From Chryseobacterium gleum (GTDB taxonomy: Bacteria > Bacteroidota > Bacteroidia > Flavobacteriales > Schleiferiaceae): a DNA stretch of 64,000 bases. The DNA lies in assembly GCA_945883565.1 (NCBI GenBank), contig CAMCXO010000004.1:92712-156711 (forward strand). The letters are read 5' to 3'. Of the stretch, positions 25,118-33,391 are shown piece by piece. Below the pieces are notes generated by a model. The model saw nothing but the letters and a program-made list of their open reading frames with translations. It did not search any database and had not been told where the DNA came from. The position numbers and the translations under genes are program-made. How positions within the stretch are numbered: position 1 is the first letter of the stretch; every line of letters begins with the position of its first letter.

Positions 25118-25753
25118 ATGACACAAAAAATCGGCTTGATTTGGAGCGCCCTTCTCACTTTGGCACTTGCCTTTCTGCTATACAATCAGTTCAACAAAAC
25201 AAAAGTAGGTGAAAGCCTTTCTAACCAAGCCATTCTCGATACTAACAGTCAGGTTTCGCCTTATCGTTTGGCATATGTCAATTCCGATAGTTTGGTGAAA
25301 GGCTATATGCAGCACAAAGGCATGCAAGAAAAGTTGGAAAAGAAAGCCATGGGTTTAGAAAAGGAGCTTGAGAGGCGAACACGTATTTTTCAAGAGAACT
25401 ATGCCATTCTTGAAAAAGAGGCTCCAAATTTGAGCGAGGCCCAATTGCAATCGGCTCAAGCCGATTTAATGCAAAAGCAACAAGAACTCATACAATACCG
25501 CGATAGTAAAGCACAAGAATTAGCGCAAGAAGAAGCCGAACTTGTTCAAGTGCTTCAAAGTGAACTCGATTCTGTACTTACTGAAGTACGCGACGAACTA
25601 AAACTTGATTATGTTTTTTCACTTAACCCTTCTGGTGCTTTATTGAAAGCCGCACCGGCTCATGATATAACAAACTTGGTCCTTGACCGATTAAACAATC
25701 TTCATAAAAATGCTTCATCTACTAAAAAAGCCAAGAGCGACGATAAAAAATAA
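25118..25753 (+). CDS. OmpH/Skp family periplasmic chaperone-like protein
   Basis: A 211-residue protein with an N-terminal hydrophobic segment (about 7-23) and a long charged coiled coil (about 70-160), as in Skp/OmpH, which holds unfolded outer-membrane proteins. The VDSDSL-type start of the Skp core appears as YVNSDSLVKGY. The tail is lysine-rich. The hydrophobic segment has no clear signal peptidase site, so membrane anchoring is possible. It sits after hutU and before a shared terminator, but a functional link with hutU is not suggested. Confidence 0.82.
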   Translation: MTQKIGLIWSALLTLALAFLLYNQFNKTKVGESLSNQAILDTNSQVSPYRLAYVNSDSLVKGYMQHKGMQEKLEKKAMGLEKELERRTRIFQENYAILEKEAPNLSEAQLQSAQADLMQKQQELIQYRDSKAQELAQEEAELVQVLQSELDSVLTEVRDELKLDYVFSLNPSGALLKAAPAHDITNLVLDRLNNLHKNASSTKKAKSDDKK

Positions 25754-25780
25754 AACTCTTTAGCTATTGAAATAAACCAA

Positions 25781-25817
25781 AAGCGCCTTAATACATGAAG
25801 ACTAAGGCGCTTTTTTT
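25781..25817. terminator. Bidirectional intrinsic terminator between ompH and clpS
   Basis: AAGCGCCTTA (25781-25790) pairs perfectly with TAAGGCGCTT (25803-25812), loop of 12 bases, followed by a T-run to 25817. On the other strand the hairpin is followed by TTTTGGTTT. It lies between two convergent genes and overlaps the clpS stop codon. Confidence 0.85.
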
Positions 25818-26094
25818 AATGAATTTCAGCGCTTAATCCCCTTTCTAAAAGTGCTGAGCACATGGGTTCAAGTGTTTGATACTCTCCATTTTTCACACCG
25901 CATTTTCCTTTGGTGTGTACAATATAGGCACATTGTTCGGCTTGTAAAGGCTCATGCTGGCATATTTCAACCAAACACAAAATTACCCAATCGAAGGTAT
26001 TAACGTCGTCGTTATACAAAACCAATTCACTAGATGGCGAATCTTCAACCATCCATTCGGTTTCGCTCTGTGTTTTTTCTTGAAACTTCACCAT
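25816..26094 (-). CDS. clpS: ATP-dependent Clp protease adaptor ClpS
   Basis: A small adaptor that binds N-degron substrates and hands them to ClpAP-type proteases. The core reads LYNDDVNTFDWVI and later AYIVHTKGKCGVKNG, matching the ClpS fold and its ligand-binding pocket (NDD, and the VHTKG stretch). The ATG at 26094 gives a 92-residue protein starting MVKFQEK; an ATG at 26109 would add five residues. It is the last gene of a run with tpiA, prmA and the large secreted protein, 7 to 22 bases after the latter. Confidence 0.92.
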   Translation of the reverse strand: MVKFQEKTQSETEWMVEDSPSSELVLYNDDVNTFDWVILCLVEICQHEPLQAEQCAYIVHTKGKCGVKNGEYQTLEPMCSALLERGLSAEIH

Positions 26095-26115
26095 ATTGCA
26101 AAAATACACCGAAGA

Positions 26116-29100
26116 TTAACGGTTTAAAAAACGGTTCATTTTAGACTTTGATGCAATACTAATGTTGATAAACGTATTATTTGGACCATCTATGCGTTTC
26201 TTTTTTGGATCCATATCTCGAATAACCGCCAGCAATTCTTCATTGGTTGAGTAGAACTGCAATACATTACGCTTATATTCAAAGTAATATGAAATACCAC
26301 CACTTCTGAAGAAAATGTACAGCTCATCTCCTCTTCGCTTGCGAACGAGTTCTATGGTCCCTTCCAATTTTTGATTAATTGGGTTTTTTAGAATGCTTCC
26401 CATTCCAATATTGCCTTCACTCAAAAATGAATTGCTCAAACTATTCCACACCATTTGCACATCGTTAAAAACAAAAGTGCTTTGGAGTTCTTTTGGTAAA
26501 TCATCTGGAGCACCATACAACGCAATTTGCTCATCGAGTTTTGCCTTTTCTTTATCGCTCAGCAATTCATTTACTGCTACTCTGTATGCCCGACGTCCAA
26601 TGTTGCTGGCAGCTCCACCTCCAGATGCCTTAACATCTTTGGCAATTCGATTAAGCACCTCTGCTTCAAATGGGAACTCTATTCCAAGGAGCATATCCAA
26701 CTCCATCTTATCGTTGTTGAGGTTGTGCTTAGCCACTCCGTAAGCATCGAGTTTTAGCAAACCCGTATTCTGACCGAACCCCAATTTACCTTCACCTTCT
26801 GTAAAGCATTCGCGGTTATTTAAACGTAAATAATTGCCTTTTACATCGGGATTCTCAATACGCTCTTTTCTCGCTACAACATAACTAAAAAGATTCTCGT
26901 CGTAAAAAAGCTGGCCATCGGAACGAATTATTTCCACATCGGCCTTGGTACTGGCCCGACTTAAAAAAGCCGAATAACCACTAGTGCTATCGCTCGAAAC
27001 AAAAATCCCATTATACAAACGTTCTGCTGCTTTATCCTCTCCAAAAATTGGGAGGTCAATAATAATTTTATAAGGATCAATCTCCATTCTAAATGGGAAC
27101 CAAGTTGTTACAATATTATCGCAAGTATTTTGAATAAGTGTTTGCCCGTCAAATGTTAACGGTTTTTGATTGGCATTGAGCTCTACTTTGCCTTTAAAAG
27201 CAAAGAATGGACTCATAAAAAACCCATCTTCTTCTTCCACTTTGGCAAAGGCTACCGTGTTGCCTTCGCGGTTAACTTGGATAGTATGAAATTGAAGAGG
27301 CCAAGGGGTTTGATCTTTATCCAAATATTCTAACAAACCCGAACCACTGTAAGCCTTTCTCGAACGAATTTTAATCTCACTTTCATAAAACTCATGAAAT
27401 TGGTTCATTCTGCTGGCTACCACTTTCGATTGGCTAAGTATCCTCATGTCGGCTGCTGTGTCTATGGTTACTCTGCCATCTTTAGGGAAAATACGGGCAT
27501 CGGCTACATCAATTTCCGTCGCTTCGTAAACTTCTAAAACCGTATTAATTAAACTAAATTCGGCATTGCCGGCCATATATTGTAGAGAGTCTTGAGCTCT
27601 GTTTATAGAAACCATTAATGAGTTAATTCCCTCGGCATCTTTTCTAACCTTTATGCTTTTAGCTGTTATGTCCCAATTCGCACGGTCCATAAACGCGATG
27701 TATTGGTTTAGATCAAACTTAAAATACTGAGCCGGGTCGTTTAATAAAAATTGCCCTTTCATACTGTTAAAATCAACCTGTGATTTAGCGTTTTTCATGC
27801 TAAATCCCCAATTGGCATTGGCACTTGCACGCACTTTAAAGTCACTCGAATCTGCAAGAAAGTCGCGTTCCTTGAATGTAAAGTTTCGGGAGAACATTTG
27901 GGCATCTTGAAAGTCAATTTGGGCATTGCCTTTTAATCGTTTAGGACTTTGGGCCAAAGTGCCAATAGTTTGCATGCCAATTTCGTCGTACATAGCAAAT
28001 GGGCTGTTTCCACTTTTCTGTTCCATCACATCTAGTTTAGGAAGCCAACGCATTTCACTTCCCTTAGCTACTACATGTGGATATTGGGTTGGAACCGTTT
28101 GCGCGGCAATTTCATATTCATCAGTAAGACCTCTTACCGAGTCGGGAAAAAAAGTAAAATCGCGACCTTGTGAAACCGATGTTAAATAATCAATTCTACC
28201 ATCCCCCTTTAAACCTTTGTTGCTCAGGCTTATTTTATTCGTGAACCGACCTTTACCACCATAAGCGGATAGACCATCGGGTGCACTTACATCTTCAAAT
28301 CCAAGAGAATAATCGCGTTGAACTTTTACAGTTTGAAGCATATCCGGAAAAATACCCGCACTTACAAATGTTCCATCGAAACGTAAACCTTCGGTGGTGG
28401 TATTGTCGAGGGAATCTATAGTAAACGGAATCAGTTCTACATAAAAACTGTTTCGTTCATAAACCTTATTGTAAATTTCATTGCGGTCGTAGTATACATA
28501 GCTTTCTTTTCCAGACACAAAAATTGGAAATTCAGGGAAAACTTTTTGACTCGATTTATTGTCGGATTTATCTATAAACAGCTCTCCATTTATATCTTGA
28601 AGCGTATTTTTAACGTCGACTAATTTTCGAGGACCTCCAAACGGATTTGGTTCGAAAGATTCTACTTTGAATTTCATAGAATCGATTCGGTTCATATTTA
28701 CTTTAAATTGATCGTAGTTAAAAAAGTATTCATTTCCGTAATAACGAAAACGACCGGCTTGAATAAGCCCATCGAACTTGAAATTGAAATTTTCTTGCAT
28801 GGTGATGCGATTCCCCTTTGGAAACATGGCCACTTTTTGGGAATCTGAAACCGCAATAAATTCTATGCCCTCAATTTCCAAGTCGAAATTTAATAAGCTT
28901 AATCGTGCATTCTCGTTACCGCCTGTTGAAGATTTAAATCGAATAACATCATAATCCCGCTTGCCTTCAATATCGAGAATGAATTCAAACGTTTTGTTTT
29001 TAATTCGGGCTCTTTGATTTACAACATCATAGTCCACAAAACCGGCTACCATCATTTGCATAAAAAAGCGTTCAGCCGAAGAATTTTCCATTCTTAAAAA

Positions 29101-30504
29101 ACGGGCGGCTTCTTTTAACTCGAGATAGTCACTATTAAAATAATCGCGCATTTCTTGTAAGTAATACAATGGGTTGGTGGTATTCAAACCTTGCAAGGCC
29201 TGCATGCGTTCGGTTCTAAAATATTGCTCTGACTCTACAAAACCATCTTCTTGATTGCCTCCATAACTTCCAAAGGTTATTTGCGGGCCGCCCATTTTCC
29301 AGTTAAGACTTCCAAAATACATTTCTGCATCGTGATAAGAATTACTAATGGGGGTTAGAGCTAAGCCTTCATTACTTCTCAAAAGATTTAACATTCGATT
29401 GGAAATGATATATCGTGCTGCCATTTTAGGGTGAGATATAGAATCGCTCTTCAAATACAGGGTCATTCGAGCTTCTTCTGTGGAAATCAGGTTATTTAGT
29501 AGTCTGAATCGAGAAGAAACCACCTTAAAAAGACCTTTATTTTCGTGTTTAAAAATGAGCCTTGAGGGATGTGAAGACGAGCCGGCCCCAAAAAGCTTAT
29601 TGCCCACCATGCTAAAGCCACCCAAATAGTCAACCCCTTCTACTATGTTGTCAATTTTTATTTGCTTATTATATGATTCAAATCTTGGAAAAGTAGCATT
29701 AGCTTCTTGAGTTTTAGAACTCATTTGCTCTTGTAACCTACCTTCAGTCGGGCCGGGCAAGTACAATAAACTGTGTAATACCACACTATCGGCCTGATAG
29801 CCTGGTTGAGAGAGATCTATGCTAACCCTTTTCAATTCAGCTCTAACCGAATCGCGTCCAAAGCCTGCTCTAGCAAAATATACTGATCCGCCTGTAATCT
29901 GTATCTTTTTTTGAATCGGATAAAAATTAGCACTTGTATTTTCAATCAGAGTACTATCGTCTTTGTAGTTTCCAATTAAATCAAACTCGGAATAAATAAA
30001 ATGGGGTTCATTTTCCATAGAAAAGGTGCGAATCCCACCTGCAGCCTTCCAATTAATACTTCGATAATCTGAAATTAAACTGTCATTAAAATTCAAATAA
30101 CAAGCTCTTAAATATTCTGCCGATTCACGGTTTGGCGAACTCTTGCTATAGGCCTTAAAGTGGCTAATCCAAGCTTTTCTGTTTTCAACATCTTCTTGAA
30201 TTTGGAGAGACATTATAGAACTTAAAAGATGCTGCCACGATTCAAAGTCAACAACCCTTTTTTTCAACAGTTGGTTAGCAATATCAGACAATTGGCTCTG
30301 TTCTTCGGGATATAATTCAGTTTGAAAAACAGGTGCAAAAGCCAAAAACAAGGCTTCTCCCTGCGATTTGTCGGCTTCTTTCAAAAACCCTTGAAGCTCA
30401 TTAATAAAAACTTCAGGATTGTTTGAGAATGACTTTATTTTTTGCGCAATGCCCAATAAGCTGCACAAAAGCAGTATGGATAAAATGGCAACTTTTCTAA
30501 TCAT
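26116..30504 (-). CDS. Very large secreted protein of unknown function (1462 aa)
   Basis: I do not recognise a named family. A signal peptide is clear (hydrophobic residues 5-19, cleavage near GIA-Q). The first 150 residues are helical, then over 1200 residues are beta-rich, with repeating segments such as GGSVYFARAGFGRDS, GELFIDKSD, GNAQIDFQDA, and FKGKVELNANQKPLTFDG; these recall OstA/LptA-like or AsmA-like stacked strands, but the resemblance is by eye only. No Cys-rich, catalytic or C-terminal sorting motif is evident. It is tightly linked to prmA (one-base overlap, TGATG) and to clpS, so it is expressed with housekeeping genes. Confidence 0.8.
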   Translation of the reverse strand: MIRKVAILSILLLCSLLGIAQKIKSFSNNPEVFINELQGFLKEADKSQGEALFLAFAPVFQTELYPEEQSQLSDIANQLLKKRVVDFESWQHLLSSIMSLQIQEDVENRKAWISHFKAYSKSSPNRESAEYLRACYLNFNDSLISDYRSINWKAAGGIRTFSMENEPHFIYSEFDLIGNYKDDSTLIENTSANFYPIQKKIQITGGSVYFARAGFGRDSVRAELKRVSIDLSQPGYQADSVVLHSLLYLPGPTEGRLQEQMSSKTQEANATFPRFESYNKQIKIDNIVEGVDYLGGFSMVGNKLFGAGSSSHPSRLIFKHENKGLFKVVSSRFRLLNNLISTEEARMTLYLKSDSISHPKMAARYIISNRMLNLLRSNEGLALTPISNSYHDAEMYFGSLNWKMGGPQITFGSYGGNQEDGFVESEQYFRTERMQALQGLNTTNPLYYLQEMRDYFNSDYLELKEAARFLRMENSSAERFFMQMMVAGFVDYDVVNQRARIKNKTFEFILDIEGKRDYDVIRFKSSTGGNENARLSLLNFDLEIEGIEFIAVSDSQKVAMFPKGNRITMQENFNFKFDGLIQAGRFRYYGNEYFFNYDQFKVNMNRIDSMKFKVESFEPNPFGGPRKLVDVKNTLQDINGELFIDKSDNKSSQKVFPEFPIFVSGKESYVYYDRNEIYNKVYERNSFYVELIPFTIDSLDNTTTEGLRFDGTFVSAGIFPDMLQTVKVQRDYSLGFEDVSAPDGLSAYGGKGRFTNKISLSNKGLKGDGRIDYLTSVSQGRDFTFFPDSVRGLTDEYEIAAQTVPTQYPHVVAKGSEMRWLPKLDVMEQKSGNSPFAMYDEIGMQTIGTLAQSPKRLKGNAQIDFQDAQMFSRNFTFKERDFLADSSDFKVRASANANWGFSMKNAKSQVDFNSMKGQFLLNDPAQYFKFDLNQYIAFMDRANWDITAKSIKVRKDAEGINSLMVSINRAQDSLQYMAGNAEFSLINTVLEVYEATEIDVADARIFPKDGRVTIDTAADMRILSQSKVVASRMNQFHEFYESEIKIRSRKAYSGSGLLEYLDKDQTPWPLQFHTIQVNREGNTVAFAKVEEEDGFFMSPFFAFKGKVELNANQKPLTFDGQTLIQNTCDNIVTTWFPFRMEIDPYKIIIDLPIFGEDKAAERLYNGIFVSSDSTSGYSAFLSRASTKADVEIIRSDGQLFYDENLFSYVVARKERIENPDVKGNYLRLNNRECFTEGEGKLGFGQNTGLLKLDAYGVAKHNLNNDKMELDMLLGIEFPFEAEVLNRIAKDVKASGGGAASNIGRRAYRVAVNELLSDKEKAKLDEQIALYGAPDDLPKELQSTFVFNDVQMVWNSLSNSFLSEGNIGMGSILKNPINQKLEGTIELVRKRRGDELYIFFRSGGISYYFEYKRNVLQFYSTNEELLAVIRDMDPKKKRIDGPNNTFINISIASKSKMNRFLNR

Positions 30505-31343
30505 CAGCGTTTAAAATGAAGGGCAAACCAGTTATTGCTTTGTGTTGAACGCATAAGTGTCCAATTGTATTTTACGACCTCAGCTATTAAAACATCACAA
30601 TCTTCCCCATAAAATCCACTTATTAGCAAATGAGAATTCGAATCTTTAGTCACTTGATTGTAAACTGAAATTTGATCTAGTAAAATATTCCGGTTGATAT
30701 TAGCCAATACTACATCGAATATGTTTTTTAATGACTCTAGTTTTTCTGCGCCTCCACATACCATTTCAATTTTTTGACAATGATTTAATTCTAGGTTTTC
30801 AAGAGCATTATTTACTGCCCATTCATCGCAATCAACCGCCAATACTTTATGAGCACCGAGTTTTTCTGCTAAAATGCCCAATACCCCACTGCCCGTGCCC
30901 ATATCCAACACTTTTAACCCAACAAAACCAACATCTTTCATTAGTTTAATCATACCCGAAGTAGTGGCGTGGTGGCCTGTTCCAAAGGCCATTCCCGGTT
31001 TTATCAGGATTTCATAATCAAAACCTTCGGCAGAATTATGAAAAGGTGCTCTTATATTACAAAATTGGTCTACCACGACTGGTTCATAATGACGTTCCCA
31101 TTCGGCGTTCCAGTTTTCGATAGGTACCAATTCACTGTAACAATTGAGTAAATTCAAATCTTTAAGTAACCTTTTTATATACTCAACTTCTGGTGCAGTA
31201 TCGGGCATTTGCCAGAAGGCTTCTAATACATAATTTTCTTTTTCTTCAAAATATTCAAATCCTTCAGACAAAAGCCATGCATTAGCAATATCAAGACTTT
31301 CTTGATCTAAAAACTTCAGTTTAAAAACCCGCCATGGACTCAT
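30504..31343 (-). CDS. prmA: Ribosomal protein L11 methyltransferase
   Basis: Methylates ribosomal protein L11 using SAM. The 279-residue protein has the PrmA-specific GMAFGTGHHATT (117-128), motif I LDMGTGSGVLG (146-156) and NINRNILL (motif IV, NPxY-type variant). The N-terminal domain is the small L11-binding part. Its ATG overlaps the tpiA stop by four bases (ATGA), and its stop overlaps the next gene by one base. Confidence 0.95.
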   Translation of the reverse strand: MSPWRVFKLKFLDQESLDIANAWLLSEGFEYFEEKENYVLEAFWQMPDTAPEVEYIKRLLKDLNLLNCYSELVPIENWNAEWERHYEPVVVDQFCNIRAPFHNSAEGFDYEILIKPGMAFGTGHHATTSGMIKLMKDVGFVGLKVLDMGTGSGVLGILAEKLGAHKVLAVDCDEWAVNNALENLELNHCQKIEMVCGGAEKLESLKNIFDVVLANINRNILLDQISVYNQVTKDSNSHLLISGFYGEDCDVLIAEVVKYNWTLMRSTQSNNWFALHFKR

Positions 31344-32110
31344 TGCGGCATAGCGTAAATAATATCAATAAAATCTTTGGCATTTAAGCTTGCACCCCCT
31401 ACTAAACCACCATCAATTTCAGGATGCGCAAATAAACTGCCAGCATTATCAGGCTTCACACTTCCACCATAGAGAATGCTCACTTTAGTTGAAATATCTT
31501 CTCCAAACATTTGGCTTAATACTGCTCGTATATGCTTGTGCATTTCTCCTGCTTGTTCTACCGAAGCAGTTTCTCCTGTACCTATGGCCCATACTGGTTC
31601 ATAAGCCACCACCACATTAGACATATCGGATGGCTTAATAGAGGCCAAAGCTTCTTTAATTTGATTTTCTACTACTTTCAGATGTTCACTGGCTTTTCGT
31701 TCACTTAAAGTTTCGCCACAACAGAATATACAGACTAATTCCGCCTTCAAAGCAGCATCTATTTTTTTGGCAATCAAAACATCCGTTTCACCAAAATATT
31801 GACGGCGCTCGCTGTGCCCCAAAATAACAGCGTCTGCATCAATCGATTTAATCATTGCCGCAGAAACTTCTCCTGTGAATGCACCTTGAACCGAATCGTG
31901 GCAATTTTGTGCTGCAACTGCAATGCCTTCGGTAAACATCAGCATTTCAGTAACAGTTTGCAGATGAACAAAAGGAGGGGCCAAAATGACATGGGTGCTT
32001 CCAATCCGCTCCATGTCTAACTCATCTAAAAGGTTTTCTACCAATGCAATGGCTTCGTCGTAAACCTTAAACATTTTCCAATTACCGGCCACAATTTTTT
32101 TTCTTGCCAT
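31340..32110 (-). CDS. tpiA: Triosephosphate isomerase
   Basis: Interconverts dihydroxyacetone phosphate and glyceraldehyde-3-phosphate in glycolysis. The 256-residue barrel keeps K12 (AGNWKMF), H99 (GHSERRQ), E171 (AYEPVWAIGTG) and the phosphate loop LYGGSVKP. It is first in a four-gene run, with prmA overlapping its stop. Confidence 0.97.
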   Translation of the reverse strand: MARKKIVAGNWKMFKVYDEAIALVENLLDELDMERIGSTHVILAPPFVHLQTVTEMLMFTEGIAVAAQNCHDSVQGAFTGEVSAAMIKSIDADAVILGHSERRQYFGETDVLIAKKIDAALKAELVCIFCCGETLSERKASEHLKVVENQIKEALASIKPSDMSNVVVAYEPVWAIGTGETASVEQAGEMHKHIRAVLSQMFGEDISTKVSILYGGSVKPDNAGSLFAHPEIDGGLVGGASLNAKDFIDIIYAMPQ

Positions 32111-32141
32111 GATGTGTAGTGTATTTGTTGAGGCTGAGTGG

Positions 32142-32169
32142 TAAAGTTAAGGTCCATAGCCTTAGCAAA
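32142..32169 (-). promoter_or_regulatory. Candidate promoter of the tpiA operon
   Basis: On the minus strand, TTTG (32169-32166) is followed after 16 bases by TAACTTTA (32149-32142), close to TAnnTTTG with one mismatch. The spacer is a little shorter than usual. The -7 element lies 32 bases before the tpiA ATG. Confidence 0.35.
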
Positions 32170-32312
32170 ATGGCTCTATATGGGTTTTTCAATCATTAAT
32201 TGTCAACATGTGCATAAGTCTATTTATCTAAAGTTTGATTGAAATAGCGTCAGTTATCAACTCAAAGAGTATCTTCATCGGGTCAAACCAAACCATCATA
32301 AACCTCAAGAAA

Positions 32313-32792
32313 ATGGAAGACATTATTTGGAAAAGTCAAGACGAATCGCTGACTTTTACAAAAGAGCGCATAGTGTACAATACCAAAACAGCCTATGCAA
32401 CAGTGGCCATAGAGCAGGTGAGTTGTTTAAAAATTGAGAAACAAGACAATAGCAAATTTGGCTATATAGGTTTTGGAGTTACTTTAATCGGCCTTGTTCT
32501 ATTAACCTTAAATCTTTCGCCTATTATGGTGTTTTCAACCATAGGTTTGGGCGTTGTTTTGTTTTTTGCGTCTTTTTTTATGAGCAAAACTATGATTTGC
32601 ATTGGCGCTTCCGAAGGTGGTATTGTAGTACCCTTGGGCAAAGAAGACCGCACTACTCTCGAAAAAGCCTTTTCCGATTTGGAAGCTGCTCAGCGAGCAA
32701 TGCGTCTCAGTCTTATTCCGAAAATCAATATTGATATTGAAGAGATTAAAAAGGTTTTGAACTCAGATATGGAAAACAATTCAGGTTACTAA
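32313..32792 (+). CDS. Small membrane protein of unknown function, two transmembrane segments
   Basis: A 159-residue protein from the ATG at 32313; an upstream in-frame ATG at 32235 adds 26 unlikely residues. Residues 1-45 look like a small beta domain (IVYNTKTAYATVAIEQVSCLK), followed by two membrane helices (about 54-72 and 76-94) and a soluble tail. It slightly resembles the DUF6232-like N-terminal region, but I cannot confirm this. It is 14 bases before the next membrane-protein gene, so they are likely one transcript. Confidence 0.65.
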   Translation: MEDIIWKSQDESLTFTKERIVYNTKTAYATVAIEQVSCLKIEKQDNSKFGYIGFGVTLIGLVLLTLNLSPIMVFSTIGLGVVLFFASFFMSKTMICIGASEGGIVVPLGKEDRTTLEKAFSDLEAAQRAMRLSLIPKINIDIEEIKKVLNSDMENNSGY

Positions 32793-32806
32793 TTCGCGAA
32801 AGACGT

Positions 32807-33310
32807 ATGGACGGTTTTATTTTTTCCAGAGCTTTTTGGGGAATTGTAGTTATCTTAATTGGCTTGAGTATAGTATTAAACGCCATTTTCAAAATCAACT
32901 TACCCATCTTTAAAATTCTGATTGCCTTGTTTTTCATATATATAGGCGTAAGAATGTTAATGGGCGTTGGTGGTGTTAATCAATCGATTAAAACCAAATC
33001 GGTTTTTTCTCAACAAAAAATAGAAATAAAAAATTTAGAAAATAAATCTTTTAAAGCCGTTTTTAGTGACCAAACCCTCGACCTCAGCCATATTAAATTA
33101 TCGTCTTCAGATGCCATAGAAGTGGACGCTGTATTTTCGAGTGTAGAGCTTATTTTGCCAGCGGAAGCCAAGGTGGTTCTTATGCCTGAAAATGTGATGA
33201 GCAGTATTAAAACCATCCGCATTAACTCAAACGACTCTTCTTCTTACGAACTAAGAATAAAGGCCAAAGCCGTTTTTTCAGAAATTATAATCATTCAAGA
33301 GCGACTTTAG
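32807..33310 (+). CDS. LiaF-like membrane protein (cell-wall-stress-response domain)
   Basis: A 167-residue protein with two N-terminal membrane helices (about 9-28 and 33-52) and a C-terminal beta-rich domain starting KSVFSQQKI, with KAVFSDQTLDLSHI, VDAVFSSVELILP and a final KAVFSEIII. The repeated VFS strands and the arrangement match LiaF/YvqF-type proteins, which sense envelope stress in Firmicutes. The function in Bacteroidota is not established. It lies between another small membrane protein and a peptidase lipoprotein. Confidence 0.75.
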   Translation: MDGFIFSRAFWGIVVILIGLSIVLNAIFKINLPIFKILIALFFIYIGVRMLMGVGGVNQSIKTKSVFSQQKIEIKNLENKSFKAVFSDQTLDLSHIKLSSSDAIEVDAVFSSVELILPAEAKVVLMPENVMSSIKTIRINSNDSSSYELRIKAKAVFSEIIIIQERL

Positions 33311-33391
33311 TCTTTCAATTCAGGAAACTTGAATTCAAACTAAAATGCCCATTAAAGCAGCAGGTTGACTCATTACCAAACATTTAACATC

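Noticed and set aside
33316..33336. AATTCA / TGAATT hairpin after the LiaF-like gene as a terminator
   Set aside because: The stem is AT-only and no T-run follows; it is too weak to call.
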